A program made the translations under genes and the position numbers. A stretch of 64,000 nt of DNA. Origin: SZUA-430 sp034440355. GTDB lineage: Bacteria; Pseudomonadota; Alphaproteobacteria; Micropepsales; Micropepsaceae. How positions within the stretch are numbered: position 1 is the stretch's first letter; each line of letters begins with the position of its first letter. The stretch spans positions 1-64,000 of the forward strand of contig JAWXBY010000084.1 of the NCBI GenBank assembly GCA_034440355.1, in the 5' to 3' direction. A model generated the notes under the pieces. That model was not told the origin of the DNA. It searched no databases and was given only the letters and a program-made list of their open reading frames with translations. This document shows, piece after piece, positions 36,213-44,930 of this stretch.

Positions 36213-37195
36213 GCCGGGTTCCGTTTTCGCTGGCGGCGCTCGACCATGTGGTCTTGCGCGTGCCCGATATGAAGAAGGCGCTGGCATTTTATTCGGACAT
36301 TCTGGGCGCCGAGGTCGAGCGGCGGGTCGAGAATTTCGGGCTCGTCCAGCTGCGTGCCGGCGACAGCATCATCGACTTGGTGGACGTGGGCGCGGCGTGG
36401 CTGAAGGCGGAAGGCGCGCGGCCTTTCACGCCGGAGGTGCGCAACGTCGATCACATTTGTATCCGCGTCGATCCGTTTGATGAGGCGGCGATCGAGCGGC
36501 ATCTCGTGATGAACCGTCTTGAGATCATCGAGCGCGGGCAGCGGTACGGCGCGCAGGGGAATGGGCCTTCCATCTATGTCCGTGATCCGTTCGGCACCGT
36601 CGTCGAACTCAAAGGGCCGGCGACGCCGATCGAGTCGGACGAGCCGGTCATCAAGACCGAACGTCTAACGCTGCGGCCGGTGCGCGTGAGCGATGCGGCG
36701 TCGTTGCTGCCGACGTTCATGGACGGCGAGGCGATGCGATATTGGTCGCATGCACCGATCAGTTCGCTGCGCGACATGGAGGGCATCATCGCGCGCAACA
36801 TGCCGCCGCAGAACCGCGTCGAAGGATCGTTTGCGATTACGGCGGGGGACGATCGCGCCATCGGCTGCGTGAACTTCTACAACGAGCGCGATGCGATGTC
36901 GGGGATGGGTTACATTCTTGAGCGGGCGGCGTGGGGGAAGGGGTTTGTTGCGGAGGCCGTGGGTGGGGCGCTTATCCACGGGTTTACGCGGCTGAAGTTG
37001 CACCGCATTTGGCTCGAGATCGATCCGCGCAATGCGGCGTCGATCCGCATCGCCGAGAAATGCGGGTTCGTGCGTGAGGGCTTTGCGCGCAAGTCGTTCT
37101 TCCTGAACGGCGAGTACCAGGACAGCGTCTTCTACGCGATGCTGTACGAGGATTGGATCACGCGTGCTGACGTAGGCGTCCCATCCGGTCGATGA
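36209..37195 (+). CDS. VOC-GNAT two-domain fusion protein
   Basis: 328 residues. Residues 1-145 form a VOC/glyoxalase-like domain (L-D-H-V-V-L-R-V-P-D-M, F-Y-S-D-I-L-G, I-Y-V-R-D-P-F-G-T-V-V-E). Residues 155-320 form a GNAT acetyltransferase of the RimJ-like type (T-E-R-L-T-L-R-P-V-R, Y-I-L-E-R-A-A-W-G-K-G, N-A-A-S-I-R-I-A-E-K-C-G-F). GTG start overlaps the LysE stop. The pair may work on one metabolite or provide self-resistance; this is inference. It overlaps the convergent next gene by 38 bases. Confidence 0.88.
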   Translation: MSRVPFSLAALDHVVLRVPDMKKALAFYSDILGAEVERRVENFGLVQLRAGDSIIDLVDVGAAWLKAEGARPFTPEVRNVDHICIRVDPFDEAAIERHLVMNRLEIIERGQRYGAQGNGPSIYVRDPFGTVVELKGPATPIESDEPVIKTERLTLRPVRVSDAASLLPTFMDGEAMRYWSHAPISSLRDMEGIIARNMPPQNRVEGSFAITAGDDRAIGCVNFYNERDAMSGMGYILERAAWGKGFVAEAVGGALIHGFTRLKLHRIWLEIDPRNAASIRIAEKCGFVREGFARKSFFLNGEYQDSVFYAMLYEDWITRADVGVPSGR

Positions 37196-38132
37196 TTTTT
37201 TCCGCGTCCGCCGTCATGCGCTTGATGATTTCGGCGCAGGGCAGGATTTCGTGGATCGCGCCTGCGCCTTGGCCCATCGCGAACGCCGACTTTTCGCGCA
37301 CTAGGCCTTCGGTCTGGCCGCCGATGCCGCCCATGGCGTTGTTTTGGACCGAGATCATTGCCTGCATCGGGAACGGCTTGATGTCGCCGGGGCGGCGTTC
37401 CCAGTCGGCGACGTAGTCGTTCTTGAAGACGCGCATCGGTTTGCCGGAGTAGGCGCGGGTGATGATCGTGTCCTCATCCGTCGCGTCGACGACGACTTGT
37501 TTGTACATGTCGCCGGCGTGGGCTTCGGTCGAGGCGATGAAGCGGGTTCCAACCCAGACACCTTGTGCGCCGAGCGCGAGCGCTGCGGCGAGTCCTCGGC
37601 CGTCGACGATGGAGCCCGCTGCGACCACCGGCACGTTCACGGCGTCGACGATTTGCGGGATGAGGGCGAGGCCCGCGATCTTGCCGGTGTGGCCGCCGGC
37701 TTCCGTGCCTTGGGCGACAACCGCGTCGAGGCCGCCGTCTTCGCCGGCCTTCGCGTGGCGGACGGTGCCGCAGACGTTCATCACCTTCAGGCCCGCGGCG
37801 TGGAAGCGATCGACGAGATGGCGCGGCGGGACGCCGAGGCCCGAGATAAACGCCGATGCGCCTTCTTCGATGATGATGTCGGCGGTCTTTTCCAACGACT
37901 CCGGCACGGCCGCGAGGAGGTCGACGCCGAACGGCTTCTTCGTCAGTTGACGCACCTTGCGCATCTGCGTGCGGATTTCTTCCGTCGAGCGGCCGGCCAT
38001 CCCGAGTGTGCCGAAGCCGCCGGCTTCCGAGACCGCCGCGCAAACCTCCGCGTAGGAGACGCCGCCCATGCCGGCGAGCATGATCGGATGCTGGATGCCT
38101 AGAAGATCGCAGAGCGATGTGCGGATGGTCAT
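37158..38132 (-). CDS. Nitronate monooxygenase/NAD(P)H-dependent flavin oxidoreductase
   Basis: 324 residues from the ATG at 38132. FMN-dependent TIM-barrel family: H-P-I-M-L-A-G-M-G-G, V-A-A-G-S-I-V-D-G-R-G-L-A-A-A-L-A-L-G-A and G-T-E-A-G-G-H-T-G are typical of 2-nitropropane dioxygenase and enoyl-reductase-like (FabK) members. Substrate unresolved. The 66 upstream bases in frame lack family similarity. Confidence 0.88.
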   Translation of the reverse strand: MTIRTSLCDLLGIQHPIMLAGMGGVSYAEVCAAVSEAGGFGTLGMAGRSTEEIRTQMRKVRQLTKKPFGVDLLAAVPESLEKTADIIIEEGASAFISGLGVPPRHLVDRFHAAGLKVMNVCGTVRHAKAGEDGGLDAVVAQGTEAGGHTGKIAGLALIPQIVDAVNVPVVAAGSIVDGRGLAAALALGAQGVWVGTRFIASTEAHAGDMYKQVVVDATDEDTIITRAYSGKPMRVFKNDYVADWERRPGDIKPFPMQAMISVQNNAMGGIGGQTEGLVREKSAFAMGQGAGAIHEILPCAEIIKRMTADAEKIIDRMGRLRQHA

Positions 38133-38320
38133 GGGTCCTGGGCTTTCGTTTTGTGTGGTTCGCGCATTCTTTGCAGCGCGAGCCGCCCCGCTCAAGCGCT
38201 TTCGGAGGATGAGGCCGCCGCTGACCCTACGTCGGGCGTGCGGGGGCTTTGCGCCCGCATAGCACGACCGTCGTTGCGCTCTCGCGCGTGGGACCGCGGC
38301 GGCCCCGTTCTCCCTATGGA

Positions 38321-38337
38321 GCAGGCCAGTGGCCTGC
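38321..38337. repeat. Intergenic 17-bp palindrome
   Basis: GCAGGCCA-G-TGGCCTGC is a perfect palindrome in the 269-base gap between the flavin oxidoreductase (start 38132) and the SPFH gene end. The core GGCCAGTGGCC also occurs at 45559-45569 (as GGCCACTGGCC). The rest of the gap shows no gene. Confidence 0.4.
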
Positions 38338-38401
38338 GAGTTGCCCGACGGCGATTCGAGTAAGCGATGCTTCCCCGAAGCCCTAGGCGAACCTCTTCAA
38401 A

Positions 38402-39238
38402 CTAAAGCACGTCGTCGTCCGGGCCGAAGGGGTGGTCGGCGTCGGTCGTTGCCGCCGCCGGTGGTTTTCCTTTGCCCGAGAAATCGAAGATGACCGTGTG
38501 ACGGCCGTCAGAAGACTGCATCGCCTGAAGGGCGCGCAGCTGCATCAGTTCCGGGTTGCCTTGCGCCATGCGCGCGGCGTTGGCGAGCGCGCGCATCGAG
38601 GCGACTTCGCCGCGCGCGCGTTCGAGCGTTGCCGCCGCTGTCTTTTGCGCGATGGCGTTGGCGGCGTAGGCGTCGCGCAGTTCCTTGGCGATCATGATGT
38701 CGCGCACAGCGACCTTGAGCAGTTTGATGCCGGCGTTCGACAGACGCTCGACGCTGGCGGCGCGCACCATCTCGGGCAGCGCGTCCCGGTTCTGGATGAT
38801 TTCGTCGAGCGTGTAGGTCGCCGCGGCCTCGCGGATCGGAATTTGGATCAGCGGGTAGATCGCGTTGGTGACGTCCATCGGCGACGACAGCGCGAACGAA
38901 CGCATCAGGCTTGCCGGGTCTTCGATCCGGTATTCGGCGACGAGCGTGATCTTGAGGCCGAGCGCGTCGCGGCTCAGTACCTCCTGACCTGGCACCGTCA
39001 GGAATTGCGGGCGGCGGTCGAAGATCAGCCAGCTGTGCGGCGGCGCGAAGAAGCGGTACTTGCCGGGGCCGAGCGTGCGCTTGAAGACGCCGTCGTGATA
39101 GAGCAGGGCGGTCTGCCAGTCGAAGACGATGAGCCTCGCGCGCGTGGCGAGCAGCCACAGAACGAGTAGTACGGCGACAACGACCGCGGCGATGGCGATC
39201 GTGTCGATCTCGGTCATTACATAATCATACGCTGACAT
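38402..39238 (-). CDS. SPFH/Band 7 (slipin-like) membrane protein
   Basis: 278 residues: N-terminal membrane helix (about 13-31), then the prohibitin-homology domain (L-G-P-G-K-Y-R-F-F, the typical S-R-D-A-L-G-L-K-I-T-L-V-A-E-Y-R-I-E-D-P and the I-P-I-R-E-A-A-A-T-Y-T-L-D-E-I-I-Q-N-R segment), a charged helical region and a disordered C-terminal tail. No NfeD partner is adjacent, unlike many slipin operons. Role inferred as membrane organisation. Confidence 0.9.
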   Translation of the reverse strand: MSAYDYVMTEIDTIAIAAVVVAVLLVLWLLATRARLIVFDWQTALLYHDGVFKRTLGPGKYRFFAPPHSWLIFDRRPQFLTVPGQEVLSRDALGLKITLVAEYRIEDPASLMRSFALSSPMDVTNAIYPLIQIPIREAAATYTLDEIIQNRDALPEMVRAASVERLSNAGIKLLKVAVRDIMIAKELRDAYAANAIAQKTAAATLERARGEVASMRALANAARMAQGNPELMQLRALQAMQSSDGRHTVIFDFSGKGKPPAAATTDADHPFGPDDDVL

Positions 39239-39329
39239 GGGGCCATGATGACCGTGCGGGCCTCCGTGCTCAAGTTGGCATCGCGCAACCTTTGCGATAG
39301 TTTGTGCTTATCGTTATTCGGAGGCTTTG

Positions 39330-39764
39330 ATGTTGCGGCTTTTGTCGGTGCTTTGCGTTGCCCTCGTGGTGGGTGTGGCAGCCGTTAAGGATGTTTCCGC
39401 TGCGGCTTCTGACAATGGGCCGCCGTATACGGACGCGCAGTTCCTCTCGTTGGCGCCGGAGATCCTTCCAAACGGCTTTGCGCGCATCCTGCCGGGTTGG
39501 TGGCCGCGTGCGCCCGAGTATCTGCGCAAGCGCGTGCTGAGCGCGCGCAGCGATATGTGGTGGCCGATCATTCAGTGCAATTTCATGGGCTTTAGGCCTG
39601 AGGGCATGGCGCCCGGCGGCGCCGACAAATGCGAGAAAGATCAGTATCAGGCGACGCAGCGCGGACGTAGCTCCTGGTCTGCGGACGGCCAGTGGGTCGG
39701 ACCCTCGGAAGAATGCAAGAAGCGCGACAAGCGCACGCAGTGGGGCGAGTTGATTTGCGACTGA
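39330..39764 (+). CDS. Secreted hypothetical protein (144 aa, Trp-rich)
   Basis: 144 residues with a signal peptide (M-L-R-L-L-S-V-L-C-V-A-L). The mature part has clusters such as G-W-W-P-R and M-W-W-P-I, several tryptophans, and four cysteines. GGAGG at 39320-39324 lies five bases before the ATG, which supports this start over an upstream TTG. No family recognised. Confidence 0.7.
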   Translation: MLRLLSVLCVALVVGVAAVKDVSAAASDNGPPYTDAQFLSLAPEILPNGFARILPGWWPRAPEYLRKRVLSARSDMWWPIIQCNFMGFRPEGMAPGGADKCEKDQYQATQRGRSSWSADGQWVGPSEECKKRDKRTQWGELICD

Positions 39765-39771
39765 CGTTTTC

Positions 39772-41025
39772 TCACGCGTAACGCGACTGGGCCGCAAGCG
39801 TCAGGCCCAGCGCGACCGAGAGGAAGTCGTCGCCGCGCTTGACGGCGGCGTTCGGGATTTCATCACGCAGCACGGCTTCGACCGCGGGCACAAGGCTTGA
39901 ACCGCCGGTCATGAAGACGGTGTCGATGCCGTCGGCGTCGACGCCGGCGAGTGCCAGACAATTCCAAACGGATAGACGCAGACGCATCAGCTCGGCGTCG
40001 ATTGCTTCGTCGAAGGTCTCGCGCGTGGCCGGCGCTTTGAGCCCGGCTTCGACGAGAGCGAGCGAGATGTCAGCCTTCTGCGCGGCGGTGAGTTCAATCT
40101 TGGCGCGTTCGACCGCGAAGGCGATGTGGTGGCCGAGATGCTTGGTCAGCACCGTGAGAAGGCGCGCCGTGCGTTGCGGTTCGACGGCGAGGCGGTGCAG
40201 TTCTTGCGCTTCGCGCACGATCTTCGGCGTGTAGCAAAGGTTGATCGTCGGCCACCAAGCGAGGTCGGCGAAGATCGAGCGCGGCATCGGCAGGTTCTTG
40301 TTGATCAACTCCGTGCCGAGGCCGAGCGCGGGCATCACCGCTTCCATGCTCAAGTTGCGGTCGAAGTCGGTACCGCCGACGCGCACGCCGGTGTTGGCTA
40401 GGATGTCGTCGCGGCGATCGCTCTTCGCGCGGCGGTCTGGGCCGATGCGGACGATCGAGAAGTCGGACGTGCCGCCGCCGATGTCGGCGACGAGGACGAC
40501 TTCTTCTTTCGTTACGCTCTGCTCGTATTGTGCGGCGGCGGCGACGGGTTCGTAGACGAACGAGACGTCGCTGTAGCCGGCTTGTTTGGCGAGACCCGTG
40601 AGTGTGGTCTCGGCGCGCGCGTCGGCAGCGTCATCGCCTTCGACGAAGCGCACGGGACGGCCGTGGACGACGGCTTCGATCGAGTGGCCCAGCGCCTCTT
40701 CGGCTTTGAGGCGCAGGTGGCGGGAGAACATCGCGATGACGTCGGTGAGCAGGATCGAGCGTTTCGACAGCGCGGTGCGTTCATTGATCAGCGAGGTCGA
40801 GAGGATTGTTTTCAGGCCGCGCATCAGGCGGCCGTCGTTGCCGTTCACATAGGCATCGACGGCGTCGCGGCCGTAGTGCGGCTTGTCGTGATCGGTGAAG
40901 TCGAAGAACACCGCCGTCGGGATCATCGTCGCCGAGCCTTCGATCGGCGCCAACGCGGCGCTGTTGCCTTTGACGATTCCGATGGCCGAGTTTGATGTTC
41001 CGAAGTCGAAGCCTGCCGCGCGCAT
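39772..41025 (-). CDS. Hsp70-family chaperone-like protein (YegD type)
   Basis: 417 residues, ATPase domain only. It has the phosphate-1 motif F-D-F-G-T-S-N-S, the R-P-V-R-F-V-E-G linker, A-D-I-G-G-G-T-S-D-F-S (phosphate 2) and M-T-G-G-S-S-L-V-P-A-V (adenosine) of the actin/Hsp70 fold. There is no substrate-binding domain of DnaK, as in YegD. Function unclear. Confidence 0.9.
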   Translation of the reverse strand: MRAAGFDFGTSNSAIGIVKGNSAALAPIEGSATMIPTAVFFDFTDHDKPHYGRDAVDAYVNGNDGRLMRGLKTILSTSLINERTALSKRSILLTDVIAMFSRHLRLKAEEALGHSIEAVVHGRPVRFVEGDDAADARAETTLTGLAKQAGYSDVSFVYEPVAAAAQYEQSVTKEEVVLVADIGGGTSDFSIVRIGPDRRAKSDRRDDILANTGVRVGGTDFDRNLSMEAVMPALGLGTELINKNLPMPRSIFADLAWWPTINLCYTPKIVREAQELHRLAVEPQRTARLLTVLTKHLGHHIAFAVERAKIELTAAQKADISLALVEAGLKAPATRETFDEAIDAELMRLRLSVWNCLALAGVDADGIDTVFMTGGSSLVPAVEAVLRDEIPNAAVKRGDDFLSVALGLTLAAQSRYA

Positions 41026-41139
41026 GTCCGTGTGCCCCGTTTGCTTGGCGATGAGGGGCTTCCACTTAGTACGTGATTTCGTGGCTTGCCAGACTGTTTC
41101 TTTTGCGTATTCTGGAGGAGCCGATACGGATGAAGGGCG

Positions 41140-42009
41140 CTAGCTCATCACCAAATCGGTGTCCCGATATCCCTGCAGATACAGCGCGGCGCTCAAATCG
41201 CTGTGGTCGAGGCGCGCTTGTGCGGCGGCGGCCACCACGGGTTTGGCGCGGTAGGCGACGCCGAGGCCTGCTTCTTTGATCATGTCGAGGTCGTTGGCGC
41301 CGTCGCCGATGGCGATCGTGTCGAGCGGGTTGATGTTGTGTTCGTGCGAGAGGCGCAGCAGCGCCTCGCGTTTGGCTTCGCGGCCTAGGATGGGTTCGCG
41401 CACTGTGCCGGCGAGTGCACCGTTCTCGATGATGAGTTCGTTCGCTTGATGCGTGGCGAAGCCGGCGGCTTCGGCGACGCGACTGGTGAAGAACGTGAAG
41501 CCGCCGGAGATGAGGGCGGTCGTCGCGCCGTGTTCGGTCATCGTGCGCACGAGGATGCGTGCGCCGTCGTTGAGGTGGACGCGTTCTTTGAAGACGCGCG
41601 CGAGTGTGGACTCGGGCAGGCCTTTGAGCAGCGCGACGCGTTCGCGCAGTGCGCTTTCGAACGGGATCTCGCCGCGCATGGAGCGTTCGGTGATCGCCGC
41701 GATTTGCGGTTTGATGCCGGCGAAGTCGGCGATCTCGTCGATGCATTCGCAGCCGATGATGGTGGAGTCCATGTCGGCGATGAGGAGGCGTTTCTTGCGG
41801 CGTTCGTTGGCGACGACGTTGATGTCGGCGCGCGTTGCGCCGATTGCTGCACGTGCGGTGTCGACGATCTTCGGGTCGGCCACGCGGAACTCGCAGGCGG
41901 TACCGGGCGACAACCAATGCGGCGTTATGCGCGCGACGTCGGCGACTGTCTTCACACAGGCGTCATCGAGCGCGCCGAGCGCTGCAGTCAGAACCAGCGT
42001 ATAGTCCAT
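41140..42009 (-). CDS. serB: Phosphoserine phosphatase SerB
   Basis: 289 residues. The HAD motifs are I-A-D-M-D-S-T-I-I (nucleophile Asp), I-S-G-G-F-T-F-F (Ser/Thr motif), and G-D-G-A-N-D-L-D-M (metal). An N-terminal regulatory-like region of about 80 residues precedes the HAD domain. Final step of serine synthesis. Divergent from miaA by 32 bases. Confidence 0.95.
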   Translation of the reverse strand: MDYTLVLTAALGALDDACVKTVADVARITPHWLSPGTACEFRVADPKIVDTARAAIGATRADINVVANERRKKRLLIADMDSTIIGCECIDEIADFAGIKPQIAAITERSMRGEIPFESALRERVALLKGLPESTLARVFKERVHLNDGARILVRTMTEHGATTALISGGFTFFTSRVAEAAGFATHQANELIIENGALAGTVREPILGREAKREALLRLSHEHNINPLDTIAIGDGANDLDMIKEAGLGVAYRAKPVVAAAAQARLDHSDLSAALYLQGYRDTDLVMS

Positions 42010-42041
42010 GGGCGATTTGCGTTTGCTGATGTGGAGCGACG

Positions 42042-42962
42042 ATGGGCGCGCCTGATGCCGTCCTTATTGCAGGGCCTACCGCCAGCGGCAAGTCCGCGTT
42101 GGCGACGAAACTCGCGCGCGATTACGGCGGGGCGGTGATCAACACGGACGCGCTGCAGGTCTATCGCGAGCTACGTGTGTTATCGGCGCGGCCGGACGCG
42201 GACGAGGAGAAGCTGGCGCCGCATTATCTCTACGGTTTCGTCAGTGCGTTCGAGCCGTTTTCGGTCGGGCATTGGCTTGAGGCGGCGAAGACGGCGTTGG
42301 CGGATGCGCGGGCGAAGGGGTTGATGCCCATCTTCGCCGGCGGGACGGGGCTTTATTTTGCGGCGCTGTTGCAGGGGCTGTCGCCTGTGCCGGAAATTCA
42401 CGCGTCCATTCGCGTCGAGGCGCGCCAGAAACTCAGTGAACTCGGCAATGAGCGTTTCCATATCGAGTTGACGGCGCGCGATCCGGTGATGGGGGCGCGG
42501 CTCAATCCCGGGGACAGTCAGCGCATCGTGCGCGCGTGGGAGGTGATCGAGGCGACGGGGCAATCGCTCGCCGAATGGCAGGCGCTGAAGGGCGTGCCGG
42601 CGCTGACGGGCGATCTTGCGCGGTTCGTGCTGAAGCCCAATCGCGATTGGCTGATCGAACGCATCGCGCGACGCTTTCGGTCGATGGTGGAGCAGGGCGG
42701 GCTTGATGAAGTACGGGCGCTGCGCGACGGCGGCATTGCGAGCGACGCGCCTGCTGCGAGGGCGCTCGGCGTGCCCCAGTTGATGGCGCATCTCGACGGG
42801 CGCGTTTCGCTCGAGCAAGCGGTGGAGCAGGCGATCGTCGAAACGCGGCGCTATGCGAAGCGGCAGATGACGTGGTTCCGGCACCAGATGCCCGACTGGT
42901 CCGTGATCGAGCGCAGCGACGTGGGCGAAATGGCCGCGGTCATCGAGCGGGAGTTGGAGTGA
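42042..42962 (+). CDS. miaA: tRNA dimethylallyltransferase MiaA
   Basis: 306 residues. P-loop G-P-T-A-S-G-K-S, then N-T-D-A-L-Q-V-Y, the G-G-T-G-L-Y motif and the R-Y-A-K-R-Q-M-T-W-F-R-H basic C-terminal helix are all typical. It adds the isopentenyl group to A37 of tRNAs reading U-starting codons. Ends 8 bases before the ilvB promoter. Confidence 0.97.
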   Translation: MGAPDAVLIAGPTASGKSALATKLARDYGGAVINTDALQVYRELRVLSARPDADEEKLAPHYLYGFVSAFEPFSVGHWLEAAKTALADARAKGLMPIFAGGTGLYFAALLQGLSPVPEIHASIRVEARQKLSELGNERFHIELTARDPVMGARLNPGDSQRIVRAWEVIEATGQSLAEWQALKGVPALTGDLARFVLKPNRDWLIERIARRFRSMVEQGGLDEVRALRDGGIASDAPAARALGVPQLMAHLDGRVSLEQAVEQAIVETRRYAKRQMTWFRHQMPDWSVIERSDVGEMAAVIERELE

Positions 42963-42970
42963 CGGGCCTC

Positions 42971-42999
42971 TTGACGCGCTGCAGCACTGAAGTTAGGCT
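42971..42999 (+). promoter_or_regulatory. Sigma-70-type promoter for ilvB
   Basis: TTGACG at 42971-42976, a 17-base spacer, then TAGGCT at 42994-42999. A start near 43006 would place the leader peptide ATG about 25 bases downstream. Confidence 0.6.
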
Positions 43000-43030
43000 G
43001 TTGGTAATAAAATTGCTGGAAACTGCCGTT

Positions 43031-43081
43031 ATGCGGAATTTTGTGCTTGTAATTCGTTGCGCCGCTGGCCCCGTGACCTGA
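43031..43081 (+). CDS. ilvB leader peptide (attenuator)
   Basis: A 16-codon open frame, M-R-N-F-V-L-V-I-R-C-A-A-G-P-V-T, whose codons 5-8 are Val-Leu-Val-Ile, the three branched-chain amino acids. It lies between the promoter and the hairpin at 43110-43130, 80 bases before ilvB. A GGAAA at 43018-43022 is a modest ribosome site. Ribosome stalling at this cluster during branched-chain starvation would favour antitermination. Confidence 0.75.
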   Translation: MRNFVLVIRCAAGPVT

Positions 43082-43109
43082 AAAAGGTCGTGGCAAGGCG
43101 GTGTGTTCC

Positions 43110-43136
43110 GAGGGCCCTGACGGGGCCTTTTCTTTT
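43110..43136 (+). terminator. ilvB attenuator terminator
   Basis: GGCCC at 43113-43117 pairs with GGGCC at 43123-43127 across a 5-base loop, extended by G-T/A-T pairs to 43110 and 43130, and is followed by TTTTCTTTT (43128-43136). A preceding stem (43071-43079 with 43085-43093) and an alternative pairing of 43067-43073 with 43121-43127 that breaks the terminator complete an attenuator. Confidence 0.75.
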
Positions 43137-43160
43137 GCCCGAAACGCTGTGAGTTCGACG

Positions 43161-44930
43161 ATGAAGAGCGAAGCGATGCCCCAAGAGCCGACCGGCGCGG
43201 AGATGGTGATCCGTGCGCTGAAGGATCACGGCGTGAAGCATATTTTCGGCTATCCGGGCGGGGCGGTGCTTCCGATTTACGACGCGCTGTTTCAGGACTC
43301 CGGGATCGAGCACGTTCTTGTGCGCCATGAGCAAGGCGCGACGCATGCGGCGGAAGGCTACGCCCGGTCGACGGGGAAGCCCGGCGTCGTGCTCGTCACG
43401 TCGGGGCCAGGGGCGACGAATGCCGTCACCGGGTTGACCGACGCGCTGATGGATTCGATTCCGTTGGTGTGCATCACGGGGCAGGTGCCGACGCATCTGA
43501 TCGGCATGGATGCGTTTCAGGAGGCCGATACGGTCGGCATCACGCGGCCTTGCACGAAGCACAATTGGCTGGTGCGGGACGTGAACGATTTACCGCGCAT
43601 CATGCATGAGGCGTTTTACATCGCGACGACGGGGCGGCCGGGGCCTGTTGTCATCGATATTCCCAAGGACGTGCAGTTCAAGCGCGGGCCTTATGTCGGG
43701 CCGTCGAATATCAAGCACAAGACATATCAGCCGCGCGTCAAAGGCGATCTGAGGAAGATCGAGCAGGCGGTCGAGATGATCGCGGCGGCAAAGCGGCCGG
43801 TGTTCTACACCGGCGGCGGGATCATCAATGCGGGTCCGCTGGCCTCGCAGCTGTTGCGCGAGTTCGTGCGCATGACGGGGTTTCCGATCACATCGACGTT
43901 GATGGGGCTTGGCGCCTATCCGGCGTCGGACAAGCAGTGGCTTGGCATGCTGGGCATGCATGGGACGTATGAGGCGAACCTCGCCATGCATGGCTGCGAT
44001 CTGATGATCGCGATCGGGTCGCGGTTCGACGATCGCGTGACTGGGCGGCTCGATCAGTTTTCGCCGAACTCGAAGAAGATCCATGTCGACATCGATCCGT
44101 CGTCGATCAACAAGACCGTGCGCGTGGACCTCGGCATCGTCGGCGATGCTGCGTTTGTACTCGAAGACATGATCCGGCTTTGGAAGGCCAAGCAGTTGAA
44201 GGCGGACCGTGCGGCACTGTCGGCCTGGAACATGCAGATCGACGGGTGGCGGGCGCGCAATTGCTTGGCCTACAAGGCGTCGAAAGAGGTGATCAAACCG
44301 CAGTATGCGGTTGAGCGGCTCTATGAGCTGACCAAGGGACGTAACACCTACATTTCGACCGAGGTCGGGCAGCATCAGATGTGGGCGGCGCAGTTCTACA
44401 AATTCGAGCAGCCGAACCGGTGGATGACGTCGGGCGGGCTCGGCACGATGGGCTATGGTTTGCCGGCGGCCGTCGGCATTCAGATTGCGCATCCGGACGC
44501 GTTGGTCGTGGACATTGCCGGCGAAGCGTCCGTGCAGATGACGATGCAGGAGATTTCGACGGCGGTTCAGTATGAGTTGCCGATCAAGATCTTCATCTTG
44601 AACAACCGCTACATGGGCATGGTGCGGCAGTGGCAGCAGTTGCTGCACGGCGGGCGGTATTCGCATTCGTACTCGGAGGCGTTGCCGGACTTCGTGAAGC
44701 TGGCGGAGGCTTACGGCGCTGTGGGCATTCGCGCCACGCGGCCGGATGAGCTTGACGACAAGATCAAAGAGATGATCGACGTGAAGCGGCCGGTGCTGTT
44801 CGACTGCGTCGTCGATCAGCACGAAAACTGCTTCCCGATGATCCCGTCGGGGGCCGCGCACAACGAGATGATCTTGGGCGACGGTGTCGATGAGCCCACG
44901 GTCAGCGAAGCCGGAAAGGTGTTGGTCTGA
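43161..44930 (+). CDS. ilvB: Acetolactate synthase large subunit
   Basis: 589 residues, thiamine-diphosphate enzyme making acetolactate or acetohydroxybutyrate. The catalytic Glu region reads V-L-V-R-H-E-Q-G-A-T-H. The ThDP-binding motif is I-A-G-E-A-S-V-Q-M ... N-N-R; the Mg-binding Asp normally found is Glu here. The start at 43161 is preferred over a longer frame because homologues begin near M-K-S-E. ilvH follows with a one-base overlap (TGATG). Confidence 0.96.
   Translation: MKSEAMPQEPTGAEMVIRALKDHGVKHIFGYPGGAVLPIYDALFQDSGIEHVLVRHEQGATHAAEGYARSTGKPGVVLVTSGPGATNAVTGLTDALMDSIPLVCITGQVPTHLIGMDAFQEADTVGITRPCTKHNWLVRDVNDLPRIMHEAFYIATTGRPGPVVIDIPKDVQFKRGPYVGPSNIKHKTYQPRVKGDLRKIEQAVEMIAAAKRPVFYTGGGIINAGPLASQLLREFVRMTGFPITSTLMGLGAYPASDKQWLGMLGMHGTYEANLAMHGCDLMIAIGSRFDDRVTGRLDQFSPNSKKIHVDIDPSSINKTVRVDLGIVGDAAFVLEDMIRLWKAKQLKADRAALSAWNMQIDGWRARNCLAYKASKEVIKPQYAVERLYELTKGRNTYISTEVGQHQMWAAQFYKFEQPNRWMTSGGLGTMGYGLPAAVGIQIAHPDALVVDIAGEASVQMTMQEISTAVQYELPIKIFILNNRYMGMVRQWQQLLHGGRYSHSYSEALPDFVKLAEAYGAVGIRATRPDELDDKIKEMIDVKRPVLFDCVVDQHENCFPMIPSGAAHNEMILGDGVDEPTVSEAGKVLV

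Noticed and set aside
38140..38363. Short open frames in the gap before the SPFH gene
   Set aside because: No ribosome sites and arginine-rich translation; the gap is better seen as non-coding with palindromes.
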